A stretch of 12,241 nucleotides of DNA from an uncultured Blautia sp. (GCA_900541985.1 UQLX01000050.1:1-12241), one strand, 5' to 3'; counted from the first letter of the stretch, positions 1-8,262 are shown. Numbers and translations: made by a program. Notes: generated from the letters alone by a model not told the origin.

Positions 1-46
1 GGTTTGGGCTTCAGCCCGAAATAACCCACCGGCTTTTAGCCGGTGG
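1..46 (+). repeat. Tandem hairpins before pth, possible IS200/IS605-type right end
   Basis: Two stem-loops lie in a row. The first has the short stem GGGC/GCCC (6-9 with 14-17) around TTCA, with GGTT (1-4) able to pair with AACC (23-26) outside it. The second is a perfect 8-bp stem, CCACCGGC (26-33) with GCCGGTGG (39-46), around TTTTA. No T-run follows, so this is not a standard intrinsic terminator. GC-rich subterminal hairpins of this style are typical of IS200/IS605 and TnpB element ends. That assignment is an inference from appearance only, since no transposase or tnpB is inside the window. It could instead be a leader structure of the pth transcript. Confidence 0.4.
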
Positions 47-69
47 TCGTTAAGTTAAGGAGAAAAGGC

Positions 70-648
70 ATGTATTTAGTAGTTGGTCTGGGAAATCCAG
101 GAAGGCAGTATGAAGCCACCCGACACAACATGGGCTTTGATGTGATCGACCGTCTGGTGGAGGAACACAGGATTCCCCAGGGCGGCGTAAAATTCAATGC
201 CATGTATGGAAAAGGAATCATTGGAGGAGAACAGGTACTTCTGATGAAACCTCTCTCTTATATGAATCTGAGCGGCGGTCCTGTAAGGGATATGGCGCAT
301 TATTTTAAGATCGATCCGGAAACAGAGATGATCGTGATCTATGACGATATTGATCTGGAGCCGGGACAGCTGAGGATCCGGAAACAGGGAAGCGCCGGAG
401 GCCATAACGGAATCAAGGATCTGATCAAACAGCTGGGAACACAGAAATTTGTCCGTATTAAGGTCGGCGTAGGAGCCAAGCCTCAGGGCTGGGATCTGGC
501 AGACCATGTTCTGGGAAGATTTGATACTCAGGAAAGAAAGTTAGTGAATGAGGCTCAGGAGCGTGCGGCAAAAGCTGTGGAAATGATTCTTTCCAAAGGA
601 ACAGACGCAGCCATGAATGAGTTCAACAAAAGAACGGGGGTCGTATGA
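70..648 (+). CDS. pth: Peptidyl-tRNA hydrolase
   Basis: This enzyme cleaves the ester bond of peptidyl-tRNA released from stalled ribosomes and so recycles tRNA in the cytoplasm. The 192-aa product has the normal bacterial Pth length. It opens with the family signature VGLGNPG (residues 5-11) and then RHNMGF. The expected active-site residues are visible: N9, H19, N66 in SYMNLSG, D92 in YDDIDLEPG, and N113 in GGHNG. I chose the ATG at 70 because AAGGAG lies at 57-62 and the family begins just before the GLGNPG strand. The in-frame GTG at 43 would add nine unconserved residues, lies inside a hairpin and has no ribosome site. The stop overlaps the mfd start (ATGA at 645-648), so the two are translationally coupled. 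No promoter is visible in the 69 bases before it; transcription probably begins upstream of the window. Confidence 0.96.
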   Translation: MYLVVGLGNPGRQYEATRHNMGFDVIDRLVEEHRIPQGGVKFNAMYGKGIIGGEQVLLMKPLSYMNLSGGPVRDMAHYFKIDPETEMIVIYDDIDLEPGQLRIRKQGSAGGHNGIKDLIKQLGTQKFVRIKVGVGAKPQGWDLADHVLGRFDTQERKLVNEAQERAAKAVEMILSKGTDAAMNEFNKRTGVV

Positions 649-3600
649 AAACATTTTTGCAGCCTCTGCAAAACCTTGCAGAGATGGAAGAAATCCAGGC
701 ACAGGCAAAAAATAACCGGGGTGTCCTGGCTGTCAGCGGCTGTATGGAGTCCCAGAAGGCACATATGATATATGGGCTTTCCGGGCTCTTTCCATGTCAT
801 CTGGTTATTTCTGAGGATGAGCGCAGCGCAAAGCAGATTTATGAAGATTATCGTTTTTATGAAAAAAATGTTTATTATTATCCGGCCAGGGATCTTTTGT
901 TTTTCCAGGCGGATATCCATGGGAATCTTCTGATCCGCCAGAGAATGCAGGTGATCCGGGCTCTTCTGACTCAGCAGGAGATCACTGTAGTCACAAGTGT
1001 GGACGGCTGTATGGATTTTCTGGTGCCGCTTCAGGAAATCCGTGAACAGATCCTTGCTTTTCGCAATGACAGTCAGCTGGATATTGATAAGCTCAAAACA
1101 GACCTTGTTGCCATGGGTTATGAGCGTGTGGGACAGGTGGAAATGCCGGGACAGTTTTCCGTAAGGGGAGGGATCATTGACATTTATTCCCTGACAGAAG
1201 AGAATCCCTGGAGAATCGAGCTGTGGGGAGATGAGATTGATTCGATCCGAAGCTTTGACGCGCAGAGCCAGCGTTCTATTGAGAACCTGGAGGAGATTGT
1301 AATTTATCCGGCAGCGGAACAGCAGGTGGAAAAAAGCGGAATCACATTTCTGGATTATTTTGATCCGGAGCGTTCCATGATTTTTCTGGATGAACCGAAC
1401 CGGCTTACAGAAAATGCAAAAGCAGTGGAAGAAGAATTTCGCCAGAGCTGCCGGAACCGTGAAGAAAAAGGAGAACAGAATCTTTCGGAAGGCTGGATGT
1501 GCTCCTGGGAGGAAGTCTGCCGGAAACTGAACAAAAGAAACTGTGTGTCACTTTCTTCTCTGGAACCAAAAAGGTCCGGATGGAACATCACCGGGGTACA
1601 CAACCTCACTGTAAAATCCATGAGCTCCTATCAGAGCAGCTTTGAACTTCTGGTAAAAGATCTGCAGAAATACAAAAAACAGGGGTATCAGATCGTATTG
1701 ATGTCCGGATCCAGAACAAGAGCAGAGCGTCTGGCAAAAGATCTGCAGGACGAAGGACTCAATGCTTTTTACGGGCAGGACAGTGAGCGTATTCTGGAAC
1801 CCGGAGAGATCATGGTGGTATACGGGCATGCGCGGAAAGGCTTTGAATATCCTCTGGTAAAATTTGCCGTGATCACAGAGACGGATATTTTTGGCAAGGA
1901 GCAGAGGCCCCGAAAGAAAAAGAAAAATTACAATGGGCAGAGGATACAGGACTTTTCGGAGCTGTCGATCGGAGATTTTGTAGTTCATGAAAAACACGGG
2001 CTAGGCATTTATAAGGGGATTGAAAAGGTCGAGGTAGACCGGATCGTCAAGGATTATATTAAGATTGAATACCGGGGCGGAAGTAACCTTTATATCCTTG
2101 CAACACAGCTGGATTCTCTGCAGAAATATTCCGGTGCAGAGGCGGCAAAAGCTCCAAGGCTGAACAAGCTGGGCGGTCAGGAGTGGAAAAAGACAAAGTC
2201 CAGAGTAAAGGGTGCCGTGCGGAATATTGCAAAAGAACTGGTGGAGCTTTACGCAGTACGTCAGGAAAAGGAAGGCTATGTGTGCGGACCGGACACGGTA
2301 TGGCAGAGAGAGTTTGAGGAAATGTTCCCCTATGAGGAAACGGAGGATCAGCTTGCTGCCATTGAGGATACAAAAAAAGATATGGAAAGCACCAAGATCA
2401 TGGATCGTCTGGTGTGCGGAGACGTAGGCTACGGAAAAACGGAGATTGCTCTCCGGGCAGCTTTTAAGGCGGTACAGGAAAGCCGTCAGGTTATTTATCT
2501 TGTGCCTACCACCATTCTTGCCCAGCAGGTTTACAACACCTTTGTACAGAGGATGAAAGAATTTCCGGTAAGGGTGGATCTTTTGTGCCGTTTCCGTACT
2601 CCTGCCCAGCAGCAGAAGACGATCAGCGATTTGAAAAAGGGACAGGTGGATATCATCGTGGGAACCCACCGTGTTCTTTCCAAGGATGTGGAATTTAAGA
2701 ACCTGGGACTTCTGATCATTGATGAGGAGCAGAGGTTTGGTGTTGTCCATAAAGAAAAGATCAAGCAGCTGAAAAAAGATATCGATGTGCTCACACTGAC
2801 AGCGACTCCGATTCCAAGGACACTTCATATGAGCCTGATCGGAATCCGTGACATGAGTGTGCTGGAAGAGCCGCCTATGGATCGTGTGCCCATCCAGACC
2901 TATGTAATGGAATATGATGAGGAAACCGTACGGGAGGCAGTAAACCGTGAACTGCGCCGGGGCGGCCAGGTTTACTATGTGTATAACAGAGTCAATGATA
3001 TTGCGGAGGTGGCGCTGCGGCTTTCCAGGCTGCTTCCGGATGCAAGGATTGATTTTGCACATGGGCAGATGAGTGAACGGGAGCTGGAGGGTGTCATGTT
3101 TGCCTTTATCAATGGGGATATTGACGTGCTGGTCTCCACTACCATTATTGAGACAGGTCTTGATATCTCCAATGTAAATACCATGATCATCCATGATTCT
3201 GACCGCTACGGTCTGTCTCAGCTCTATCAGCTCCGGGGACGTATCGGACGCTCCAACCGGACGGCATATGCGTTTTTGATGTACCGCAAAAATACCATGC
3301 TGAAGGAAACTGCAGAAAAAAGGCTTTCTGCTATCCGGGAATATACGGATCTGGGAAGCGGATTTAAGATTGCCATGCGTGATCTGGAGCTTCGCGGCGC
3401 GGGAAATCTTCTGGGAGCAGAGCAGCACGGCCATATGAATGCGGTAGGATATGACCTTTACTGTAAAATGCTCAGTGAGGCGGTAAAGGAAGCCAAGGGA
3501 ATCCATACCATGGAAGACTTTGAGACAACTATTGATCTGACTATGGATGCTTTTATCCCGGATTCCTATATCAGCAACGAGTACCAGAAACTGGATATTT

Positions 3601-3962
3601 ACAAGAGGATCGCCGGGATCGGAAATCAGCAGGACTATGACGATATGCTGGAAGAGCTTCTGGACCGTTTCGGAGAGATGCCGAAAGCAGTGCTGAACCT
3701 TCTGGCTATCGCGAGGATGAAAGCACTTGCCCACAGATCGTATGTAACAGAGATCAAACAGCTGGGAAAAGATATGCGGATCACTCTTTACGAAAAGGCC
3801 CAGATCGATCCTTCCGGTATTCCTGCACTGATGCAGAAGTATCGGAGAGGACTGCAGTTTAAGGCAGAGCAGGAACCGAAATTCATTTTTACTCCCCAGG
3901 GGCGTGTGCTGGAGGCTCTGACAGATTTTCTGGAGGAGCTGAATCAGCTGGTGGAGGAGTAG
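645..3962 (+). CDS. mfd: Transcription-repair coupling factor Mfd
   Basis: Mfd is a DNA translocase that pushes RNA polymerase stalled at lesions off the template and recruits UvrA for nucleotide excision repair. The 1105-aa product is slightly shorter than E. coli Mfd (1148) but full-domain. The N-terminal UvrB-homology part covers roughly residues 1-280. The CarD-like RNA polymerase interaction domain begins near residue 438 (LSIGDFVVHEKHGLGIYKG). The superfamily 2 helicase motor follows: Walker A GDVGYGKTE (592-600), DEEQ box DEEQRFG (693-699), TATPIPRTL, and motif VI QLYQLRGRIGRS (859-870). The typical RGAGNLLG is at 917-924, then the TRCF C-terminal domain. No truncation or frameshift is seen. 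The start overlaps the pth stop. pth-mfd adjacency is common in Firmicutes and supports both calls. Confidence 0.97.
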   Translation: MKTFLQPLQNLAEMEEIQAQAKNNRGVLAVSGCMESQKAHMIYGLSGLFPCHLVISEDERSAKQIYEDYRFYEKNVYYYPARDLLFFQADIHGNLLIRQRMQVIRALLTQQEITVVTSVDGCMDFLVPLQEIREQILAFRNDSQLDIDKLKTDLVAMGYERVGQVEMPGQFSVRGGIIDIYSLTEENPWRIELWGDEIDSIRSFDAQSQRSIENLEEIVIYPAAEQQVEKSGITFLDYFDPERSMIFLDEPNRLTENAKAVEEEFRQSCRNREEKGEQNLSEGWMCSWEEVCRKLNKRNCVSLSSLEPKRSGWNITGVHNLTVKSMSSYQSSFELLVKDLQKYKKQGYQIVLMSGSRTRAERLAKDLQDEGLNAFYGQDSERILEPGEIMVVYGHARKGFEYPLVKFAVITETDIFGKEQRPRKKKKNYNGQRIQDFSELSIGDFVVHEKHGLGIYKGIEKVEVDRIVKDYIKIEYRGGSNLYILATQLDSLQKYSGAEAAKAPRLNKLGGQEWKKTKSRVKGAVRNIAKELVELYAVRQEKEGYVCGPDTVWQREFEEMFPYEETEDQLAAIEDTKKDMESTKIMDRLVCGDVGYGKTEIALRAAFKAVQESRQVIYLVPTTILAQQVYNTFVQRMKEFPVRVDLLCRFRTPAQQQKTISDLKKGQVDIIVGTHRVLSKDVEFKNLGLLIIDEEQRFGVVHKEKIKQLKKDIDVLTLTATPIPRTLHMSLIGIRDMSVLEEPPMDRVPIQTYVMEYDEETVREAVNRELRRGGQVYYVYNRVNDIAEVALRLSRLLPDARIDFAHGQMSERELEGVMFAFINGDIDVLVSTTIIETGLDISNVNTMIIHDSDRYGLSQLYQLRGRIGRSNRTAYAFLMYRKNTMLKETAEKRLSAIREYTDLGSGFKIAMRDLELRGAGNLLGAEQHGHMNAVGYDLYCKMLSEAVKEAKGIHTMEDFETTIDLTMDAFIPDSYISNEYQKLDIYKRIAGIGNQQDYDDMLEELLDRFGEMPKAVLNLLAIARMKALAHRSYVTEIKQLGKDMRITLYEKAQIDPSGIPALMQKYRRGLQFKAEQEPKFIFTPQGRVLEALTDFLEELNQLVEE

Positions 3963-3993
3963 CAGCAGTACCTTGATCGAAGCTGCTGATTTT
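3961..3993 (+). terminator. Weak terminator-like hairpin after mfd
   Basis: CAGCAG (3963-3968) can pair with CTGCTG (3983-3988), with a further CTT/AAG pairing inside, and is followed by ATTTT (3989-3993). The stem is short and bulged and the T-run is only four bases, so termination may be partial. Confidence 0.4.
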
Positions 3994-4046
3994 GCATAAA
4001 GTATTGTGGCGAATGTGTGAAATGTCAGGTATTTTTATGTTTCTCC

Positions 4047-4075
4047 TTGCCCTCAGGACGAAAAAAGTTTATACT
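4047..4075 (+). promoter_or_regulatory. Sigma-A type promoter of the PrsA-like lipoprotein gene
   Basis: TTGCCC (4047-4052) and TATACT (4070-4075) are separated by exactly 17 bases. Transcription would start near 4082, leaving a short leader to the ATG at 4111. The -10 differs from consensus at one position and the -35 at two. Confidence 0.65.
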
Positions 4076-4110
4076 TGTAGCTATGAAATCAGGCTACAAT
4101 GGAGGATAAT

Positions 4111-5313
4111 ATGAAAGAAATGTCAAAGAGAGCAGCCGTTGCCGCACTTGCAGGCGTAATGGCTATGGGAATGCTTACAGGCTGCGGTGAGAAAAATTTA
4201 GATGGAACCAAAACAGTTGCTACTGTAGATGGGACAGAGATTCCAATGGGTGTTCTGAGTCTTATGGTACGTCAGAGCCAGGCACAGACGGCAGCAATGT
4301 ATGCAAGTTTTATGGGAGGATCTGATTTTGCTATCTGGGATACAGAGGCAGAAGAAGGAAAAACCTATGGAGAACAGGCAATAGAGCAGTCTCTGGAAGA
4401 GCTTGAGACTATGTATCTGATGAAAGAGAAAGCGGCAGATTATAAAGTAGAGGTTACTGAAGAAGATCAGAAAGCCATTGCTGAGGCTGCTGCAGACTTT
4501 ATGAAGGCAAATGATGAAGAAACCATAGCAAAGCTGTCAGTAACTGAGGATCAGGTAAAAACCTATCTGGAACTCAGAACGTATGAAGCGCGTATGCATG
4601 ATCCCATTGTAGCGGACGTAGATACAGAAGTGGCGGATGAAGAGGCTCAGCAGTCTTCTTTCAGCTATGTGAGCATCAGCACTGCGGATCTGGAGGAAGA
4701 AGAACTTAAGACTAAAAAAGAGGATGCCAAGAAGATCCTTGATGCAATGAAAGAAGATCGAGAAGCAGATTTTGATGAGACAGTGAAATCTGTAAGTGAA
4801 GATTATAATGTACTGGAAGGAACTTTTGATACAAATCCTCCGGAGGATGAAGAAGAAGTTTCCAGCTATCCGGAAGAAGTTCTTGAGGCTCTGAGATCAC
4901 TGAAAGACGGAGAACTGTGCTCAGATGTGATTGAGACAGATACCGGACTTTATATTGTGAAGATGGATAAAGTAAATGACGAAGAGGCCACAGCTGATAA
5001 AAAAGACTCTATTATTGAAGAAAGAAAAAGTGAACTGTATACAGATACGACAGAGAACTGGAGAGAGGAAGCAGAGATCAGTGTAGATAAAAAAGTTCTG
5101 GAAACTCTGACTCTGACAGACAATGACAAGTTTACGATTGCTGTACCTGAAACAGAGGATACCACCACAGAAAAGGCTGCAACAGGGGATGAAAACGCAG
5201 AGGATACCGCTTCCGTGGATGAGACAGCAGAGGATACTGCTACAGAGGACACATCTTCAGAGGAAGTCAACGAGGATGAGGTTCTGGTACCTGCAGAGGA
5301 AGAGGCAGAATAA
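4111..5313 (+). CDS. PrsA/SurA-like parvulin-domain lipoprotein (peptidylprolyl isomerase family)
   Basis: A membrane-anchored extracellular folding factor is predicted, 400 aa from the ATG at 4111. That ATG is chosen because GGAGG (4101-4105) sits just before it, while the ATG at 4099 overlaps this site. A signal peptide with hydrophobic core AAVAALAGVMAMGM leads to a lipobox LTGC with Cys25 as lipidated residue. A SurA_N-like helical region follows, with VATVDGTEIPMGVLSLM and several charged helices. Residues about 181-295 have the parvulin layout, ending in SLKDGELCSDVIETDTGLYIVKM. The His of the usual SHILV strand and the His of G(Y)HIIK are both replaced (SYVSIS, GLYIVKM), so isomerase activity is doubtful and a holdase role is more likely. 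The tail (about 344-400) is very rich in Glu, Asp and Thr. A PrsA-like gene after pth-mfd is common in Firmicutes. It has its own promoter and terminator. Confidence 0.85.
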   Translation: MKEMSKRAAVAALAGVMAMGMLTGCGEKNLDGTKTVATVDGTEIPMGVLSLMVRQSQAQTAAMYASFMGGSDFAIWDTEAEEGKTYGEQAIEQSLEELETMYLMKEKAADYKVEVTEEDQKAIAEAAADFMKANDEETIAKLSVTEDQVKTYLELRTYEARMHDPIVADVDTEVADEEAQQSSFSYVSISTADLEEEELKTKKEDAKKILDAMKEDREADFDETVKSVSEDYNVLEGTFDTNPPEDEEEVSSYPEEVLEALRSLKDGELCSDVIETDTGLYIVKMDKVNDEEATADKKDSIIEERKSELYTDTTENWREEAEISVDKKVLETLTLTDNDKFTIAVPETEDTTTEKAATGDENAEDTASVDETAEDTATEDTSSEEVNEDEVLVPAEEEAE

Positions 5314-5336
5314 GACAGTAAAGAAAACAGAATAAG

Positions 5337-5374
5337 CAGAGGGAAGCCTGATAAAAAGACTTCCCTCTGTTTTT
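5337..5374 (+). terminator. Rho-independent terminator of the lipoprotein gene
   Basis: A perfect 10-bp stem, CAGAGGGAAG (5337-5346) with CTTCCCTCTG (5360-5369), has a 13-base loop and is followed by TTTTT (5370-5374). The T-run overlaps the stop codon of the convergent DUF4317 gene. On the minus strand the same stem is followed by a T-rich but interrupted stretch, so it may also slow transcription from the other side. Confidence 0.9.
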
Positions 5375-6506
5375 ATTTCTCTTCTGAAAAAGAAACATGA
5401 ATTCCATTTATTTCAATATCGCCTTCCATGGGGATTACCAGACACTTTCGTCCGTCGACAATTTTTGTTTCTACCAGTTCTGCACGGTCAGGATCTACAT
5501 GGATCACCACATCCGGCGTTTTAATCTCCATTCTTCTGGTATTGGTGATATTGGCGGCCATAAGGGCAGTGTTTTCTCCGGCAGTGGATTCATAGCAGGA
5601 ATCAAAGGTCTCCAGCTTTTCTTCTTCCACACCACATTCTTCAAACAGACGTTTTACCTCCGGCTTTGTCAGTACGGCAGGTTCCGGAGCATCCTTCTGA
5701 GCTTCCACCCATTCGTTTAATTTTTCATGGATATTCATGACTGTATCGTAGGCACAGTCTTCTCCCAGAGTTTCTTCCACAAGCGCATTAAAGGAATCGC
5801 GCTGCCCTCCGGCAGAAAGCGGGGTGACGCATCCAAAAAGTTCATCTACAAAGGTGCTGCGCAGCTGTTCCGCATTTTTTGAATAATAGAGAATTCCGTG
5901 AATATCGGTACTTCTGTCATTAAATACAGGAAAGAGAAAGCCCAGATCCGGCATTTCCACGATCCAGTCCCGGATACGGTCTTCAATATGATTGGTTTCT
6001 GCATTGTAACAGAGTCCTGCCTTGGACAGCTTTACCGGACAGATGCTGCAGAGGATATGGTCATAGATTTCATCAGAGGCATCAAACATATCCGTGCCGT
6101 CAGAGGATCTTCCGGGAATGTCATATACTGCGTGGATCAGGATAATGTAGTAATTTTCTCCGTAATCATAGGACTGGATGATTCTGTCATAAAATTCTTC
6201 GATCAGCACGTCATCCTGAAGTTTGCTTCCCAGAAGACGCATAAGAAATTCCTGAGTTCCGCCTTCCTTTTCCTGATCCAGAGGAAACTCCATATTGATG
6301 AGATTTTTTCCGATGGTTCCGGAAAGGGTTTTCTTGAAAATTTCAAAGTATTTGAAGCTTTCTTCCTCAGAAAGAGAGAGGAAGGCTTCTTTTAATTTTG
6401 TTTTTTTGTTCTTTTCGCCGTCAACATAGCAGCCACATATACGGGTGATGGAGCATCTGTCAGGGGTAAACTGTTTTTTTATCTCGGATATTTCTTTTTT
6501 ATTCAT
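5373..6506 (-). CDS. DUF4317 family protein of unknown function
   Basis: The product is 377 aa from the ATG at 6506-6504, chosen because AAGGAG lies about 11 bases upstream and the family characteristically starts MNKKEISEIKKQFTP. An in-frame ATG at 6596 overlaps the promoter and is rejected. I recognise the DUF4317 signature ITRICGCYVDGEKNK near residues 20-35, which includes the cysteine cluster C18, C24 and C26. No signal peptide or membrane segment is visible, so the protein is probably cytoplasmic. The middle contains GENYYIILIHAVYDIPG and ICPVKLSKAGLCYN, which look like core beta strands, then an acidic C-terminal part ending in MEGDIEINGIHVSFSEEK. The family has no established function and I do not assign one. 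The gene is alone on this strand, convergent with the lipoprotein gene and divergent from the symporter gene. Confidence 0.85.
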   Translation of the reverse strand: MNKKEISEIKKQFTPDRCSITRICGCYVDGEKNKKTKLKEAFLSLSEEESFKYFEIFKKTLSGTIGKNLINMEFPLDQEKEGGTQEFLMRLLGSKLQDDVLIEEFYDRIIQSYDYGENYYIILIHAVYDIPGRSSDGTDMFDASDEIYDHILCSICPVKLSKAGLCYNAETNHIEDRIRDWIVEMPDLGFLFPVFNDRSTDIHGILYYSKNAEQLRSTFVDELFGCVTPLSAGGQRDSFNALVEETLGEDCAYDTVMNIHEKLNEWVEAQKDAPEPAVLTKPEVKRLFEECGVEEEKLETFDSCYESTAGENTALMAANITNTRRMEIKTPDVVIHVDPDRAELVETKIVDGRKCLVIPMEGDIEINGIHVSFSEEK

Positions 6507-6544
6507 AGAGTAAGGGTCTCCTTTATGTATAGTAATCCGTAATG

Positions 6545-6561
6545 ACTTAAATGCATTAAGT
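6545..6561. promoter_or_regulatory. Small inverted repeat at the DUF4317 transcription start
   Basis: ACTTAA (6545-6550) and TTAAGT (6556-6561) are perfect inverted copies around ATGCA, next to the predicted start of transcription. It is placed like a repressor operator, but it is short and AT-rich and could be chance. Confidence 0.25.
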
Positions 6562-6567
6562 GATTTC

Positions 6568-6596
6568 ATTATATCCTGAATTTTAGTCATGGGCAA
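6568..6596 (-). promoter_or_regulatory. Sigma-A type promoter of the DUF4317 gene
   Basis: Read on the minus strand, TTGCCC (6596-6591), 17 bases, then a perfect TATAAT (6573-6568). Transcription would begin near 6561, giving a leader of about 55 bases before the ATG at 6506. The ribosome site AAGGAG follows in the leader. Confidence 0.75.
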
Positions 6597-6648
6597 GCAC
6601 CCGGTTTCCGTGTGGCAGAATGGAGAGTATTTTGCACATTGAAATTTC

Positions 6649-6678
6649 TTGCGGCAGCTTCTGTTTTTATGTTAGAAT
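6649..6678 (+). promoter_or_regulatory. Candidate promoter of the AGCS symporter gene
   Basis: TTGCGG (6649-6654) and TAGAAT (6673-6678) are 18 bases apart. The -10 is good and the -35 only moderate. The predicted start near 6685 leaves about 35 bases of leader, carrying AGGAGG. Confidence 0.5.
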
Positions 6679-6719
6679 ACAGATGCTTTACACACAATAA
6701 AAACAGGAGGTACTGAAGA

Positions 6720-8147
6720 TTGTTTTCAGGAATTATTGAAGCATACGGCAAGGTCGTAGGTGTGCTGAGCAACTGGATGTACAGTTATATTTTGATCATT
6801 CTGCTGGTTGGAGCAGGGATTTATTTTACTATAAGGACAAAGGGAATCCAGTTTCGTGCATTAAAAGAGGCGATTCGGGTGGTTATGGAACCAAAGGAGG
6901 ATGAAAAATCCATTTCTTCTTTTCAGGCATTGATGATCTCTACCGCATCCAGAGTAGGAACCGGAAATATCGCGGGGATTTCCACGGCTCTTTGTATTGG
7001 AGGTCCGGGAGCTATGTTCTGGATGTGGCTGACTGCACTTCTGGGAAGTGCATCTGCGTTTATCGAAAGCTCACTGGCTCAGATTTATAAAAGAAAGGCG
7101 GCCGACGGAAGCTCTTACGGAGGACCGGCTTATTATATTCAGGCTGTCCTGAAAAAAAGATGGCTGGGTATTGTATTTGCATCGGTTTTGATCCTGACTT
7201 ATATGGGTGGATTCAACATGGTGGCCTCCTTTAATATTTCAGATTCTTTCCGGAGATATGACTTTTATCAGCCGGGGACAACACCATTAGTCGTAGGCGT
7301 GGTTCTGGCATTGATCTTCGGTATTTGCATTTTTGGAGGAAGCAGACGCATTTCCAGGATCACGGAAGTGATTGTTCCTTTGATGGGGATTTTCTATATC
7401 GGAGTTTCTCTTTTTATCGTGATCACACATTTGAATCTTCTTCCCGGAGTGATTGCATCGATTTTCAAAGGAGTATTTAACCTTTCGGCTCTTTTTGGCG
7501 GATTTGCAGGCTCCGCGATCATGCAGGGAATTAAGAGAGGACTGTTTTCTAATGAAGCCGGTGTGGGTTCTGCACCAAACGCCTCTGCTTCTGCAGGAGT
7601 ATCCCATCCGGCCAAACAGGGACTGGTTCAGATGCTTTCCGTTTATATTGATACGATCGTGATCTGCAGTGCAACCGGGTTTATGCTGCTTTGCTCCGGA
7701 GTTGCTCCGGAAGGCGGAATTGCGGGAATGCCTTATGTTCAGGAGGCGGTTGCAGGATCACTGGGAAGTTTTGGAAGTGTATTTATAACAGTGGCATTGT
7801 TTATGTTTGCTTTTACAACGCTGATCGGAAATTTTTACTATGCAGAAATGGGGCTTCGCTATATTTGTGATAAAGCTCCGGGAAAAGCTCTTTTGAATAC
7901 GTTTCGGGTGGCGGCAGCGCTGATCGTATGCCTGGGTGCGACCATGGACTTCAGTGTTGTATGGGATACGGCAGATGTTCTGATGGGATTGATGGCTCTG
8001 ATCAATCTTCCGGTGATCGTGATTTTATCAAAACCGGCGATCCACTGTATGCAGGATTATTTCCGGCAAAAAGCGCAGGGAAAGAATCCTGTGTTCAGAG
8101 CAAAGGATATTGGGTTGAAAACAAAAACAGACTTCTGGAATGGTTGA
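6720..8147 (+). CDS. Sodium:alanine/glycine symporter (AGCS family)
   Basis: This is an inner-membrane carrier that imports alanine or glycine with Na+ (family knowledge; the exact substrate is not readable here). The 475-aa protein matches usual AGCS length and is strongly hydrophobic, with about ten or eleven membrane segments. Family motifs are present: SRVGTGNIAG (77-86), GGPGAMFWMW (94-103) and RGLFSNEAGVGSAPNASA (about 273-290) followed by HP.KQG. The start is TTG at 6720, chosen because AGGAGG (6705-6710) is nine bases upstream and the encoded MFSGIIEAYG... is a plausible N-terminus; no nearby ATG keeps the first helix intact. It is divergent from the DUF4317 gene and is followed by a long inverted repeat. 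It is probably transcribed alone, since pflB has its own promoter. Confidence 0.93.
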   Translation: MFSGIIEAYGKVVGVLSNWMYSYILIILLVGAGIYFTIRTKGIQFRALKEAIRVVMEPKEDEKSISSFQALMISTASRVGTGNIAGISTALCIGGPGAMFWMWLTALLGSASAFIESSLAQIYKRKAADGSSYGGPAYYIQAVLKKRWLGIVFASVLILTYMGGFNMVASFNISDSFRRYDFYQPGTTPLVVGVVLALIFGICIFGGSRRISRITEVIVPLMGIFYIGVSLFIVITHLNLLPGVIASIFKGVFNLSALFGGFAGSAIMQGIKRGLFSNEAGVGSAPNASASAGVSHPAKQGLVQMLSVYIDTIVICSATGFMLLCSGVAPEGGIAGMPYVQEAVAGSLGSFGSVFITVALFMFAFTTLIGNFYYAEMGLRYICDKAPGKALLNTFRVAAALIVCLGATMDFSVVWDTADVLMGLMALINLPVIVILSKPAIHCMQDYFRQKAQGKNPVFRAKDIGLKTKTDFWNG

Positions 8148-8198
8148 TATCCAAAAAAAGTTTGTATTGTAGATATAATAAATAAAAAACAATGGATC

Positions 8199-8243
8199 AT
8201 CCGGGGATTTTCAGGCAGCCTGCCAGCTTGAGAATCCCCGGAT
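8199..8243 (+). terminator. Long stem-loop after the symporter gene
   Basis: ATCCGGGGATT (8199-8209) pairs perfectly over 11 bp with AATCCCCGGAT (8233-8243), and the stem can continue inward with TTCA/TGAG. The sequence after it (TGTACTTTAT) is only loosely T-rich, so it is a terminator or an mRNA 3'-end stabiliser of uncertain strength. On the minus strand a T-rich tract lies about nine bases beyond the stem. Confidence 0.6.
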
Positions 8244-8262
8244 TGTACTTTATCCAGAACAT

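Noticed and set aside
43..69. Upstream GTG at 43 as the pth start.
   Set aside because: It lies inside the hairpin stem, has no ribosome site, and would translate the real ribosome site into nine residues absent from the family.
2001..3734. Open reading frame of 577 codons on the minus strand opposite mfd.
   Set aside because: It shadows the conserved helicase part of mfd, has no family motifs and no plausible start signal.
5898..6395. Plus-strand open frame of 165 codons inside the DUF4317 gene.
   Set aside because: No ribosome site or recognisable motif; the minus-strand gene has a promoter, a ribosome site and a family signature.
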